From Leishmania donovani (taxonomy: Eukaryota; Euglenozoa; Kinetoplastea; Trypanosomatida; Trypanosomatidae): a DNA stretch of 64,000 nt. Numbering within the stretch: the stretch's first letter is position 1; each line of letters starts with the position of its first letter. The stretch lies in NCBI RefSeq assembly GCF_000227135.1, contig NC_018260.1, positions 1,018,553 to 1,082,552 of the forward strand, written 5' to 3'. Shown here piece by piece: positions 20,852 to 31,880 of this stretch. The notes beneath the pieces were generated by a model. That model was not told the DNA's origin. It was given only the letters and a program-made list of their open reading frames with translations, and did not search any database. The translations under genes and the position numbers were made by a program.

Positions 20852-22130
20852 ATGTCTGAGGCGCACAGTGAGCTAGAGAAGCGACTTGAATAGCACTAGC
20901 GCCACCACTACGTGGTGCACGTAGCGTTGTGGGACACGCACAGCATGAGCCCATCGAAAGGGTAGCAGGCCCACGGCGAAGAGACGGGTCTGCTCACATG
21001 ACACAAGCACGAGCTGCAGACAAACGTCTGCATCGGGAAACTGCCGGCGGCCGTCGCGTCGGATGCGGACAAACTAAGGGACATTGCCCAGGAGAACGTT
21101 TGCGGGATGCTACGGCGCCCACCAGTCCGAGCCAGCACTGCCGGTTGTGTTTGTGGCCCGCAAGGCCAAGCACACGACGGAGGAGAAGGCCTAATGGACA
21201 AGTGCACACACACAGAACAACTTTGCGCTCCATGAGCCGGGCCTGAATCAGTGCTTCAAGGGTGCGCGTGAGGAGGCGCGCTACGGAAGCTCCATCTTTG
21301 GACGCCACCAGTCACTGCTCCACCGTCGACCTGTGCGAGAGCGGCATGTCGATGGAGCGCGTCGATGCCGCGCTCAAGGGAAGCAAGCTATGCTTGCCGC
21401 CGTTTCTCAAGAGTTTCCTTGCAGCCACACAGGAACTGCTAGCGGATACGGTGCTGCGGTGTAGGCCGGCGCTGGCTTTGCAGCGGGAGCTGTTCGCCGA
21501 GCTCGCGCTGCAAATGCGGGGAAGGGTCTGCCTAGACCCCTCCCCGCATCCTTTCGGCGGCAGGGCGCGAGAGGAAACGCGCACCACCACAAACGAAAGC
21601 ACCGCCGCGTGCGTGAAGACAATGCATATGACGCGCGAGTGAGGGTACTCACTCTAAAAACGTGAGCGTTGACCCTACTGGCGCAAGCGTGGGCAGCTCA
21701 TCGCCGTGGTCTGCTCCACGGGCCACTCACGAAAGGTAGCCACGTGTGCGCTGGGTTGTTCACGGTCGATCCGGCGCCTTAGCGGCGTATGTGGCGCCAG
21801 TGCTGTCATCGCTAAGAGCGCGATGGCATATACTTTGTCCTTGCTGGGAATGTGCGCCATGTGTAACAGCGCGTGCAGGCTGGGGCGCTTCCTCACATAC
21901 ACGCTAGAGCCCATGTACGCGGCGCCGCTGATAGCGAGCGGCAATCGCGAAATCAGCGAAGGCGAGGTAAACGAGGCGATTCACGCTGGCCAGCTGCAGT
22001 CTATTCTGAACTAGCAGAGCGGGAAAATTCTGGGAGAATGGGAGCCGCGACAGAACGGGGGAGCTCATCCTGTGAGGCCCACCAGTGAGGCGCTGAATCC
22101 GCCGTACTTGGAAGGACTCATACGACCGCC
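20852..22130 (+). pseudogene. Decayed M32 metallocarboxypeptidase gene
   Basis: Translating three frames in turn gives a recognisable M32 protein. Frame 1 from ATG 20852 reads MSEAHSELEKRLE, stop, then VALWDTHSMSPSKG (compare NWDMNTNMPPKG in the intact gene) and HELQTNVCIGKLPAA, with several in-frame stops. After a frameshift near 21110, frame 2 reads ALPVVFVARKAKHTTEEKA, a stop and NNFALHEPGLNQ. This matches LPAEFVGRKMRLTT and NDFAKFLPVL. From about 21310, frame 3 reads CESGMSMERVDAALKG and RVCLDPSPHPFGGRA (intact EPGITTQKLDEVY and RLDVSPHPFTG). It then has CSTGH in place of HESGH, LGRFLTYTLEPMYAAPLIAS (intact LGYFPTYSLGAMYAAQ) and EALNPPYLEGL (intact ETLNPEYLRRHL). Roughly 120 codons are missing after the active site. 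The catalytic His and Glu are lost, so it cannot encode an active enzyme. Confidence 0.88.
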
Positions 22131-24272
22131 GCTTCCTGTGCAGCGAGGTTTGGGTGCAAGAGTTGATGGCTGGTCTCTTCGCGTGCTGTATGACGTTCTG
22201 TTCCTCTCTCCTCTGCTATCTTTGGAGGGCATCGGGGCAGAAGGCCCTCTGGCGATGCACGGTGGGCAGCCCTCGTGGGCTGGGGCGCAGGGCGAGAGGG
22301 TGTGCTTCTCCAGAGAGCGGTGCCACAAACACACGTCTTGCTCCTTGTGGGATGTCGATGTATCGCCGTGCCGGCGCCTTTCTCCCCGCCTCTCCCCACT
22401 TTGGGTACCACGGGAGTCGGAATACGACGAGGCACGGCGGTGAGTCAAAGCAGCCGCGGCGCTTCTTCTGCCTTTGGGTCTGATGTCGGTGGTGTCGCCC
22501 TTTTTCTGGCGCACTTCTCTCTCTGTCACCACCTATATCTGCTTGTACGCGCAACATGCCGGAACTGGCAGAGGAGAGGTGGGTAACCGACAAGCATGTC
22601 TAGTAAGTCCCAAGCAAGCACGCACATCTTCTCACCAGTCAAGCCGCTCCTCTCGGTCTTCTGTGACAGTGCGCTCTTCTCTGCCTCGTCACCGTCTCAT
22701 CTTCGCCGGCCCACAACGGTGCACGTGAGAGCGGCGCTCCCATGTCGCATCTGGGCTGCTTGACGGCAGAGGGGTGAGCGGGAGGGGGTGGGGCGGAGGA
22801 AAAAAGGGCGTTAGGTGATGAGGATCTGGAGAAGGTCGACATGGATGATGGTGAATATATCGAGAGCGAAATGCCCGGGTTATCTGGTTGTCAAACCGCT
22901 TTTTTTTGACCGAAGCTCGCTCAGCGGTCGGCTCCCTCCGCACTTCGCCGACGCCACCATATCCGCTTGTTCACCGCCTCTGTCGCCTTCTTTTCTTTTG
23001 GCGGGGGGGGGAGGTGGACTGCAGGGCACGATGGTCGTATTGGCTGGGGACACTCGCGAGACGCAAAGGCCTGGGGGAAAACAAAAGGCGGACAAACCGA
23101 AGGAGAACACGGAACATTCGCGAAGGATGGGTGACGCATGGTCGGCAAAGAATGTGTCTGTGCAGGTGCCTGAGTGGAGTAGCTGTCCTCATCGCAAAGG
23201 TTGTGGATATGGATCGAAGCTTTTCACGCTTCATCACCCCCTCCCCTCACTCTCTCGCTTCTGTTCTGTCGGAGATTCCAATGGTGGTTGCGTGCCCCGC
23301 GCGCGTGCTGGTGTGGCGTGCGCATACTCGACTGAGAGGAGGGCGGTTGCTGCTCCGACGCATTCGACGGCGACTCTTCCTTGGCTGGGCGCCAAGCGTT
23401 GCTGCGGAGTTATGCCTCTGCTTAGCTTTCGTGTGCCTAACTCGTCTCCATCTTTTTTTTTTTTTTGCAATATCATCCGCACGTGCACCTCCTGCGTTCT
23501 TATCGGCCACCCCAACCTTTTCCACTCCAACAAGCCACACGCCCACGTATACCTCACACCCCTCTCTCTTCTATTCGATCGCATCTCCTACGCAGCCGTA
23601 GCTCCTTGGCTGTCCTCTGTATAGAGCCTGGGGCAACAGAGAAGCGTTTATTGCGCGCTTTCTCTGCTGTTATTTGTTCTACGTCTCATTCTTCTTCATC
23701 GGCTTATTCCTCCGCCTCCTCTCAGCCTGCACCGTGTGGCGCAGGTGAGTCAACTGCTCGCGCTAGCGTGGTAGAGCTTCCTTCTCTTACCCCCTCCCCC
23801 GCCTCGGGCACGGTACGAGCTGTCTTCATTGCTCGCACGGCGTGGGAGTCTCAAGCTAGGATTGGTGTCTCTGCGTCTCTCGTACTCTCGCGAGAAAAGG
23901 AAAGCCTAGCATTGGTGAGGGTGCTCAGGGGAGGGGCTTACCGTTGCTGTTTCCGTGCTGGGGCTTCGACTCTTGAGGGGAGGAGTGTCAACCACGCCCG
24001 CTTCTCGTCCATCGCGCGCTGTGGATCTTGTGTTGGCCCCACCCAGTGACGCCTTTATTGAGCTGGTTCCTTTTTCTTCCGCTGACGGCTTCTCACCCCC
24101 TCCTCCCTTTTTCAGAGGTCGCGGTCAACTCCGTCGCGCGTTGGCGACGGGTGGCCTGGGAGTGCGTGGTTTTGTGTGCTAGGAATGCTCGGCTGTTCCT
24201 TCTTCCTTTTTTTCTCTCTGTCGGCGATTGGCACCTCTAGCTCCTCCTCGCATCCCTGTTCGGACACCACGG

Positions 24273-24290
24273 ACACACACACACACACAC
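24273..24290. repeat. (AC)n microsatellite
   Basis: About nine AC units in the 5' flank of the kinesin gene. Confidence 0.9.
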
Positions 24291-24499
24291 AGAGCTTACA
24301 CCTTCCTTCATAAACCCCGCCTGACCGTCGTCTCACCCTCTCTCACGGAGTGACCTCGTGCCACACGTGCTCCTTCACGCGTTCCTGCACTGAAGTCAGG
24401 TGCACATCTTCTTCCTGGGCTATTGGCTAGGCGTGTCTCTCCGCTCTGGGCTGATCACATGCGGAGACGGACAGTGCAGGGGAGACCGCAGTTCAAGAG

Positions 24500-27400
24500 A
24501 TGAGCGAGAGCTCGAAGGGTGCTTCTCAGGAGGCAGATTTGAGCCGGGCCCCGTCGCCAACAAACTCTAGAGATCAGAGCGCCGAGCCAAACACCGGCTA
24601 CGAGGAAGGACGGATCACTGTAAGTGTCCGCGTGCGGCCACTCAACGCACGCGAGACGAAGCTGAACTCCGGGAGCTGCATTGCTCCGCTTGCAGCGTAC
24701 AACACTCTCTACATCCTCCCGCCAGGGGAATCGGAGCAGGATGTGAATGCGCTGCTCGCCGTCGACCCGCATCTGCGCGGCACCCGCCACCACCGCTTCA
24801 CCTTTGACCATGTCTACCCAGTGGATTCCACACAGGAGCAGGTGTACGAGCAGATCGGGCGACCGGTGCTACAGTCCAGCTTCCGCGGCTACCACACGTG
24901 CATTTTCGCCTATGGCCAGACAGGCAGTGGGAAGAGCTACTGCATGATGGGCGCCGATGGCGGCTGCTGCATCGACGACGCACCGGGCATTATCCCGCGC
25001 CTCTGCCGTGAAGTTTTTATCGAGATGGACAAGGTAAAGCAAGCTGCCATGGCAAACGAGGAGAACGTGGACTTCAGCGTCTACGTCAGCTACCTCGAAA
25101 TCTACAGGGAACGCGTGCGCTCCCTCTTGAACGAGGTACACGATGCCAGGATTGTGACAGCCGGCAACGAGGAGTATGGGTCCGCCTCGCTGCGGGCCGT
25201 ATCGGGGTCTCTGCGTCGCCAGGGCTTGCTTCACGCGGCTGACTCGGCGGATGCCGCCCTGCGCGTGCGCGAGCACCCAACCCTCGGCGTCTATGTGGAA
25301 GGACTCGCCGAAATTTCCGTGACGAGTGAGGAGCAGGTGCTACGACTCATGGTGCGAGGGAATCAGCGCCGGCACATGGCATCGACCCGCATGAACGAAA
25401 CGTCAAGCCGCTCGCACGCCATCTTTACGCTGCAGCTGCTGCAGAAGCGGACACGCGCCGTCCCGCCCGGCGAGGGTGGCTCTGGCGGCACGATCACAGA
25501 GGCACCATCCACCGCCGTGGCGACAATGACGACACAGCTGGGTGCCAAGATCAACTTGGTGGATCTTGCCGGCAGCGAGCGTGCCAAGGCAACCGGGGCG
25601 GATGGCGACACCCTCAAGGAAGGCGCGCAGATCAACAAGTCTCTCACAACACTCGGCATTGTCATCAATTCCTTGGCCGCCCAGTCCATCGCCACCGCCA
25701 GCAGTTCCACTGGGCAGTCGCCAATGAAGTCCGCTGCTGCATCGAAGCGGCACATACCCTACCGAGACTCGACACTCACCTTCCTCTTGAAGGAGTCCCT
25801 AGGTGGCAATAGCAAAACCTTCATGATTGCCACCGTTAGCCCCAGCGCCGACAGCTACGACGAGTCGCTCAGCACACTCCGGTACGCAGATAGGGCCAAG
25901 TCCATCATGATGAAGGCGTTTGTGAATGAAACGGCCGGCGACAAGCGCATACGAGAGCTGGAGAAAGAGGTGATGCGGCTTCGCGAGCAAATTCGCTCGC
26001 TGCTCAGTGCCGAAGCGAGGCGCTCCTCCACTCCGATGGCGACGCCGGCAGCAACACCGGTGGCGCTCACGGACGGCGACTCGTTGCTTCAGCCCTCACT
26101 CGTAGGAGACGGTGACGGCAATGCTGTCGAGGGCAAGTGGATTGATCAGGACAAGAACGGCAGCCGTGAGACGAGCATGACGCACTCATCGGCAAGCGGT
26201 AGGGAGGTGTCAATCGTGCCCGATGGTGATGCGGACCTGCAGGCGCCGCACGCCGGCTTCAACGACCATGCGGGCAGTGGCGCGGTGGCACCAGAGCCAG
26301 TGTCACCAGTGGCAGACACTCCTGTCGCGTCCCGCGCCGAATTTGTGGCAACGCTGCAGTCGGAGCTGCGTCGTGCAGAGGAAATGATTCGGCAGATGTC
26401 TGCGTCCGAGGCAGAGCGCAACGCGCACATTGCCCAGCTTGTGAAGCGGCATGAGGAGGAGCAGGCGGCGATGCGGGCTGCGGCGGCGGCGATGGCGGCG
26501 GCGGTGGCAACGAAGGACGCCGAGAATTATGCCCCCGGCGCAGTGACGGCGACGATGCGTCTGTGTCGCGATGAGCCGTATCTGCTAAACATGGACGGGG
26601 CGGGTGACTGGGTCGTCGCGCATCTTGGTCCCGGCGAGACGCTTGTAGGGGTGTTTCCGCCCAACGGTGGCGCCGCCAATAACACTGCAGCGGCGCCATC
26701 TACCGCGAAGGGGAATGAGGGCAGTGAAGTCGGAAGCTCATCAACATCGTTCGACTCATCTCTCGTGCTTCCATCGTATCGTACCGGCTCCGACGCCGAT
26801 GCGAATGGGGCAGCACCCGATGAAGGCGCCGACGTGCGACATGTTCGGCTGCCAAGAGAGTTTGGCGAGGGCGTTGGTGGACCGCACTGCATCCTTGAGC
26901 GCTTGAAGGCGACGGGCACTGCCGCGACGGCTAGCTCGACAACGACACTCAGGGCGTGCGCAGGGTACGAGACGTACGTAATCCGTCCCATGTATCGTAG
27001 CCCATTTGTCGTCAAGGACGGCGACACGCTCCTCCTGCAGAGCGGAGACGTGCTGGACATCGGTGCCGACCACATCCAGCTCAAGTACATGGACCCTGCA
27101 GAGCCCCCCTTGACTGCGCGTGGGCGGAGAACAGTTCGCATGGAAACGACCGCATACGTCGGCGGTGACAGCCAGAGTGTCGATTGGGCTGAGAGCGATC
27201 GCGGCATGAGTTCGGCGGCGGCTTCCCCTGCCTCCGCAGGCTACAAGGAGGAGGAGGCGTTGATGTCGCTGAAGCGTTTTATCGGTTCCTCTGAGGAGCA
27301 CCCGGACAAGGAGGGCGTGCGTGAGGAGGCGCGCGAGACACGCGGTGCCTCTGGGGACGGCGACGGCTGTGAGGGTGGTGGCGTGGAGACGGCGTCGTCT

Positions 27401-30400
27401 TTCGATAGGGAATCCTTACATTCGGTCTTCGACGACGAGTACTCGACTTCCGCCGCCGCCGACGACTACAACGACGAGGGCATTGGCGGACGACGAAACA
27501 GTCGTGAGGCCGGTATCAGCACCACCGTAGCGACGCCGCAGCAGCCATCTAGACCCCTCATTCCCACCCTGGCCTTGGGCAAGGCGCTCCCAGCGAACCG
27601 GCTCTCAACGCCTCCGCCACAGCGGATGCCCCAACGGGATTATCAGGCGACCAGAGTGCCCTTCGACACGGCGAGCGCCAACGCTAAGAATTCGGCATCC
27701 TCTGTAATACTGTCGGACTCGGAAGACCATTCAACTGCGAGCCTCTCGGTGAACGAGGGCATTAAGGCACCTAGCCTTCCGATCCCCCTTCAGCGCCGGC
27801 CGACGCCGGCAGCTGTTGCGGTTGTGAAGACGCGAGTGCCGAGCAAGCGCGTCCCACAGACGGCGCACCTGAACCCCAACTCTGCGTTGCCCCTGTCAGA
27901 GTTGCAGTGGATGCGCTCCAAGGCGCCGTCGAAGTCATACCGCAGTGAGCCTCCACCACGCTTTGTGGGCCGCTACAACCTCGTCCTCGTGGGGCCATCC
28001 GGCAGCGGCAAGAGCAGTCTTGTGCGGAACTTGCAGACCGAGGACACGCCATGGCTGCAGTCTGCTTTCTCAACGCTCATGGCCACCGGGCGCGCCTACG
28101 CGGGCGCCGATGCCGACGGCAACACACCAGCCTCCGCGGAGACGCATCCCACGATCGGCATTCACACCACCACGCTGACGGCCGCCGGCGCGACACCGAT
28201 GCGCCTTCACGTGTACGAGCTTGGCGGCACGCCGTGCTTTAGCCCACTACTAGACCAACTCCCATCCCGCCGGCTGACATACTTGTTGTGCTTCCCGCTA
28301 GACGGCGGACCGTCGCTCGTTGCCCTGCGCGGCATTGTCGAAGACATTTTGTGCCGCACGGACAGTCACACGGTGTCACTGGTGCTGGTTGCCACACACG
28401 CGCACCACAGCAGCGCTGCCGATGGCAAGGGCGGTGGCGGCAGCCTCTTCTCTCGCCGCCTTCCAGCCGTGCGACAGGAGATGCTGCGAGCTCAGATGGA
28501 AGAGGTGGAGCTGCAGGTGGTCAGCCTCATTCAGATGCTGCAGCCGTATGCGCAGCTGCGTCCTACAGTGGTGGGCCGGTTCGCAGTTGACAACGTGCAC
28601 CGCCAAGTGTACTCGACCGGGTATCGGGCCGTGGAGGGGTTTCCCGAGTGGCTGCAGTGGCTCGGAGACCTGGCGCGCGACCGGTGCCGGAGTGATGTGG
28701 ATTTTGCCAGCGGACTCGTGCCTGCACGGTGCATGGAGCTCAGCCGACAGGTGGGTCTGTTGCGGGAGCGTGGCAAGTGGTGCCTGTCTCTGCGCGACTT
28801 CAAGGCGCTGGCAACGGCAGTCAGCACGCAGTACGACACAGCCGAAGCCGCGAGCGCCTCTCTCGCTCGAGACACGCTGCGCCAGCACGTGCAGCTGCTC
28901 GCAGACTGGGGTGTGCTGGCGCACCGCTTTCGAAGCACACCGCTACGTCAACATGTGGTTCTTGATGTAGCGTGGCTCTGCCGTGTGCTGACAACGCTGG
29001 CGTGCTGCGCGCTGGTGGGCCAAGCGGAGTCTGGTGGGCCCAGCACCGTGGATGCCGCTAGGATGGTTGCCGCGGCCGGAAAGCGAGACACGGCGCTTCT
29101 GAATCGAAAACACCCGGCACTGCGTATCTTGCTCACCCCCGAGGCGGCGCGAATCGTCGATGTGGTGAAAGTCGTGACTATGGACACGGCGTGCCTTCTT
29201 CGCTATGGTGTCTTGCCGATGCCCGTTCTCGTTACGATGCTGGAGCCCCACTTCAAACCATGTGACAGTGAGGGAGCCGCCAGCGGCAGCCTCGAGGAAG
29301 GCATGAGTGCCCTGAGGAGAACAGACAACCTCGCCGTCGCTGGCTGCGACCCCGCTGCGGGCAACGTGCGCTATAGCGTTCCGCTGGCTGGTGTACTCGA
29401 ACTCCTTGTACTGTGCGACGTTATCATTCTGGGGCACAAGCTGTTGCTCAGTCCATCCGCCGAGGAGGCGGCTCGAACTTCTACGGCGCCGCCGCAGGAT
29501 TTAGTGGGGTGCTCACGCAGTCTTCCCGTGTCTGCCGCATCACAGCAGCAAGGGGGCCGTGTACACGATGACGACGACCGCAGCCTAGATGACATCAACC
29601 CGGCGGAGGAGGGCTTTGTTGTGTACCCGCTGAGTTGTCGCACCCCCGCATCTGCTGGCGTCACGTGGCTTTTCCCGTGCTTCCTCTCCGGTCCGTTCTA
29701 CATGTTCAAGCTCGACATGGTGCCACGCAACTTCTTCCCAAAGCTCATGTGCCGCCTGGCCACGGTATCGGACAAGATCTACCTCGGCCCTGTGCAGTCG
29801 CATAGCTGGAGTTCACCGACTCGGTGGCGGGCAACGGATGCGACGCGTGGGCGAGGTGTTGTTGGCGGGAGAACACCGGTGGCGCACGGCCCGTTCGACA
29901 CCTACTTTTCGGAATGCGCTGGTAGGTCGTTTGTGCTGCCTCGATTCTCGACGTACTTGGCGCAGGCCACCGCCGAGGTCTCACCGCGAAGACGAGAGGG
30001 ACTATGGTTTGATGCAGCATGGCTGGTGTACAAGGAGTCGGCGCACGACGATGACTGCGAAGGCGACAACTGCCGCGTGCTTGTGCGGTTGGTACACCAC
30101 AGTGTGTTCCTGTCTTTCCACTGCCACCAGGCAGGCTCGTCGTTGGGCATGAGCGGTGGCGGTGCTAGCCCTGGCGTTCAGGATTTTTACGAAGCCGTTC
30201 TCGAAGCGGTTCGGCACGTGGTAGAGGAGTTCCCCGGAGGCAAGTGCAGCGAGTCCATGCAGTGCTGTGTTGACCCTGCGATACTGCTCGAGCTGGAGGT
30301 GAAGCATCCTGCCGTTCAGTCCGACCAAGAGACGGCAGCCCTGGAGCGCCACGTGCGATTTGCCAGCATCAACGACAACCTCAACAGCCTTGAGCGCGTG

Positions 30401-30724
30401 CTTGCCAAGAGCGGCTCGGCGCTGTGGACCGCCCGCACCGCCCGCCGCTCTCATACGTCACGTTCGGAAGATGGTGAGGACGAGAGCGCCTACGTGCCAC
30501 TGCTGCGCAATTTCAGTGCTACGTGTCCGCTCGACGTTGCCGAGTGCATTCGGCGCTGGAAGACGGAGCAGCACTTCCACATATCCACGGAGCTGGAGGC
30601 ACGGCTGGTGGGTGCACTGCAGGAGCTTGGTGCATGCTACCATGAGTCGGCACCGGTCGCTGTTAACAGCTGTTTCGCGCTGGATCGCTTGCTGGACGTG
30701 CTGGCTCACATTGACACGGTGTGA
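24500..30724 (+). CDS. Kinesin with FHA and Roc-COR domains (kinesin-ROCO fusion)
   Basis: A 2074-residue protein. Residues about 38-475 are an N-terminal kinesin motor with the P-loop GQTGSGKS (139-146), switch I NETSSRSHA (299-307) and switch II DLAGSER (355-361). Two coiled-coil stretches follow (about 480-510 and 612-676). Residues about 686-863 look like an FHA domain, as in kinesin-3 proteins (FVVKDGDTLLLQSGDVLDIG near the end). After a Ser-rich linker a second nucleotide-binding domain starts at 1158, with Walker A GPSGSGKSS (1165-1173), YELGG (Gly at 1242) in the switch II place and THAH (1299-1302) in the base-recognition place. The remainder resembles a COR domain: LADWGVLAHRF, then VVLDVAWLCRVL, and later LFPCFLSGPFYMF and MVPRNFFPKLMCRL. 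I infer a motor joined to a ROCO GTPase module. The start ATG 24500 is the first in the frame after the stop-rich flank. No leucine-rich repeats or kinase domain are seen. Confidence 0.88.
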   Translation: MSESSKGASQEADLSRAPSPTNSRDQSAEPNTGYEEGRITVSVRVRPLNARETKLNSGSCIAPLAAYNTLYILPPGESEQDVNALLAVDPHLRGTRHHRFTFDHVYPVDSTQEQVYEQIGRPVLQSSFRGYHTCIFAYGQTGSGKSYCMMGADGGCCIDDAPGIIPRLCREVFIEMDKVKQAAMANEENVDFSVYVSYLEIYRERVRSLLNEVHDARIVTAGNEEYGSASLRAVSGSLRRQGLLHAADSADAALRVREHPTLGVYVEGLAEISVTSEEQVLRLMVRGNQRRHMASTRMNETSSRSHAIFTLQLLQKRTRAVPPGEGGSGGTITEAPSTAVATMTTQLGAKINLVDLAGSERAKATGADGDTLKEGAQINKSLTTLGIVINSLAAQSIATASSSTGQSPMKSAAASKRHIPYRDSTLTFLLKESLGGNSKTFMIATVSPSADSYDESLSTLRYADRAKSIMMKAFVNETAGDKRIRELEKEVMRLREQIRSLLSAEARRSSTPMATPAATPVALTDGDSLLQPSLVGDGDGNAVEGKWIDQDKNGSRETSMTHSSASGREVSIVPDGDADLQAPHAGFNDHAGSGAVAPEPVSPVADTPVASRAEFVATLQSELRRAEEMIRQMSASEAERNAHIAQLVKRHEEEQAAMRAAAAAMAAAVATKDAENYAPGAVTATMRLCRDEPYLLNMDGAGDWVVAHLGPGETLVGVFPPNGGAANNTAAAPSTAKGNEGSEVGSSSTSFDSSLVLPSYRTGSDADANGAAPDEGADVRHVRLPREFGEGVGGPHCILERLKATGTAATASSTTTLRACAGYETYVIRPMYRSPFVVKDGDTLLLQSGDVLDIGADHIQLKYMDPAEPPLTARGRRTVRMETTAYVGGDSQSVDWAESDRGMSSAAASPASAGYKEEEALMSLKRFIGSSEEHPDKEGVREEARETRGASGDGDGCEGGGVETASSFDRESLHSVFDDEYSTSAAADDYNDEGIGGRRNSREAGISTTVATPQQPSRPLIPTLALGKALPANRLSTPPPQRMPQRDYQATRVPFDTASANAKNSASSVILSDSEDHSTASLSVNEGIKAPSLPIPLQRRPTPAAVAVVKTRVPSKRVPQTAHLNPNSALPLSELQWMRSKAPSKSYRSEPPPRFVGRYNLVLVGPSGSGKSSLVRNLQTEDTPWLQSAFSTLMATGRAYAGADADGNTPASAETHPTIGIHTTTLTAAGATPMRLHVYELGGTPCFSPLLDQLPSRRLTYLLCFPLDGGPSLVALRGIVEDILCRTDSHTVSLVLVATHAHHSSAADGKGGGGSLFSRRLPAVRQEMLRAQMEEVELQVVSLIQMLQPYAQLRPTVVGRFAVDNVHRQVYSTGYRAVEGFPEWLQWLGDLARDRCRSDVDFASGLVPARCMELSRQVGLLRERGKWCLSLRDFKALATAVSTQYDTAEAASASLARDTLRQHVQLLADWGVLAHRFRSTPLRQHVVLDVAWLCRVLTTLACCALVGQAESGGPSTVDAARMVAAAGKRDTALLNRKHPALRILLTPEAARIVDVVKVVTMDTACLLRYGVLPMPVLVTMLEPHFKPCDSEGAASGSLEEGMSALRRTDNLAVAGCDPAAGNVRYSVPLAGVLELLVLCDVIILGHKLLLSPSAEEAARTSTAPPQDLVGCSRSLPVSAASQQQGGRVHDDDDRSLDDINPAEEGFVVYPLSCRTPASAGVTWLFPCFLSGPFYMFKLDMVPRNFFPKLMCRLATVSDKIYLGPVQSHSWSSPTRWRATDATRGRGVVGGRTPVAHGPFDTYFSECAGRSFVLPRFSTYLAQATAEVSPRRREGLWFDAAWLVYKESAHDDDCEGDNCRVLVRLVHHSVFLSFHCHQAGSSLGMSGGGASPGVQDFYEAVLEAVRHVVEEFPGGKCSESMQCCVDPAILLELEVKHPAVQSDQETAALERHVRFASINDNLNSLERVLAKSGSALWTARTARRSHTSRSEDGEDESAYVPLLRNFSATCPLDVAECIRRWKTEQHFHISTELEARLVGALQELGACYHESAPVAVNSCFALDRLLDVLAHIDTV

Positions 30725-31880
30725 GAAGAGAGAGAGGTGTGGGGGTAGGCGATGTCCGCTAACGCGCACCGGTATGGCATCGTGGTCTCTTTTTATTATT
30801 TTTTTTTCTCTGTATATGTCTGTGTGCTTCCTCGTGTGGCTACTTCCCACATTCCATGCTCCACCCATGTGTGAATTCCTGCCTTTGCCTGCTTTCTTTT
30901 TTTTCCGTTCTCACTGCACATCAAGAGGCATCTGAGCATGTCTGTCGCTGTTGTTGTTGTTCTGTATACTGTGCGAGGCCTCTGTCACCAAGCAAAGGGA
31001 CGACGATGAGAATAGTGATAATAAAAGCGGACTGCAAGTGCTGCAGTGCGCAGACAGCGCGGAAACGCATTTATGTGACATGGCACGCTGTGATGTGACG
31101 TGGAGGATTGCGTCGTGCTTCTTCACCACTGGCCATTCCCCCCCCCGACTTCCTGAACTACGCGTTCGTGTCTTCGCGTAAGGATGCCTGTCACAGAAAG
31201 CACGTGGATGTTCGTGTTTATTGCGGATATGAGTGAAGTATACGTGATTGTCGCTCTCGAACAATTTCCAACGCGTCTTTCTGTTTGTGATCGCTGCCGG
31301 CGCCCCCCTCCCCCACGCAGCTACGAGAAACTCGCCGATGCGGCCAAGACTTGAGCGTATGAAGAGGCTTGCTTTGCGCGCACATCTCTCACTCTGTTGC
31401 CTGTGTGTGTTATCAGGGCTGGCCATGCGGATCTACCCGGGCGACAGTGCGCCTTGCGTGCCTTTGAGCTCAACGCATGCCCACCCTACCCAGCCGTCTT
31501 CTGTCTACCCTTCACCGTCGACAACCAACTCCTCTGCTATTGTGCGCTTCAACTTCTCCCTACTTCACTGACGTGCATACACGCACGATGGCGCACGCTG
31601 CCATGCGCGCCGTGCTGTCACAGGATCTGTCAAGTTGCATGAACGAACAGTTTTGTTGTGTCTCTCGTATCTCCCGTGTCGCAGCGCATTGATCCGCATA
31701 TCGAATCCTTTGTTTGTCCCTGTCGTGCTCGGTGTATTGCTTCCGTTTCTGCGGGTTCAGCAAGTGCCATACCCGCCTCGCACAACCTTCTCTTTTCGGG
31801 TCTTTTCACAGGCTGATTCTTCTGCAGCCTCTGCTCGTCATAGAAGCTGTCGCAGCTGTACGTAGAAGGCGACTTGAAAG
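30725..31880. other. Intergenic region, 1.2 kb, no gene seen
   Basis: T-rich 3' flank (T-run near 30800) followed by pyrimidine-rich sequence. There is a C-run near 31140. No convincing gene or retroposon is visible. Confidence 0.6.
31810..31811 (+). promoter_or_regulatory. Candidate spliced-leader acceptor AG for the aminopeptidase
   Basis: An AG ends the tract TTCTCTTTTCGGGTCTTTTC ACAG, 70 bases before the ATG at 31881. A second AG at 31825-31826 is also possible. Confidence 0.45.

Larger units (their letters stand above)
17906..24499. other. 6.6 kb region without an intact gene
   Basis: Contains, in order, the IDH 3' flank, the second SIDER2-like element (18511-19121), a compound microsatellite (19238-19335) and pyrimidine-rich DNA. 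An M32 carboxypeptidase pseudogene (about 20852-22130) follows, and then 2.3 kb that should hold the 5' flank of the kinesin gene. Several 100-270 codon frames occur (for example 22815-23624), but they are low-complexity, overlap in several frames and show no family features. Confidence 0.7.

Noticed and set aside
22815..23624. 269-codon open frame upstream of the kinesin gene
   Set aside because: Non-ordered, Cys/Ser/Pro-rich translation that runs through a T-run and a G-run. A competing frame of similar length (22888-23601) overlaps it, so it is most likely 5' flank of the kinesin gene.
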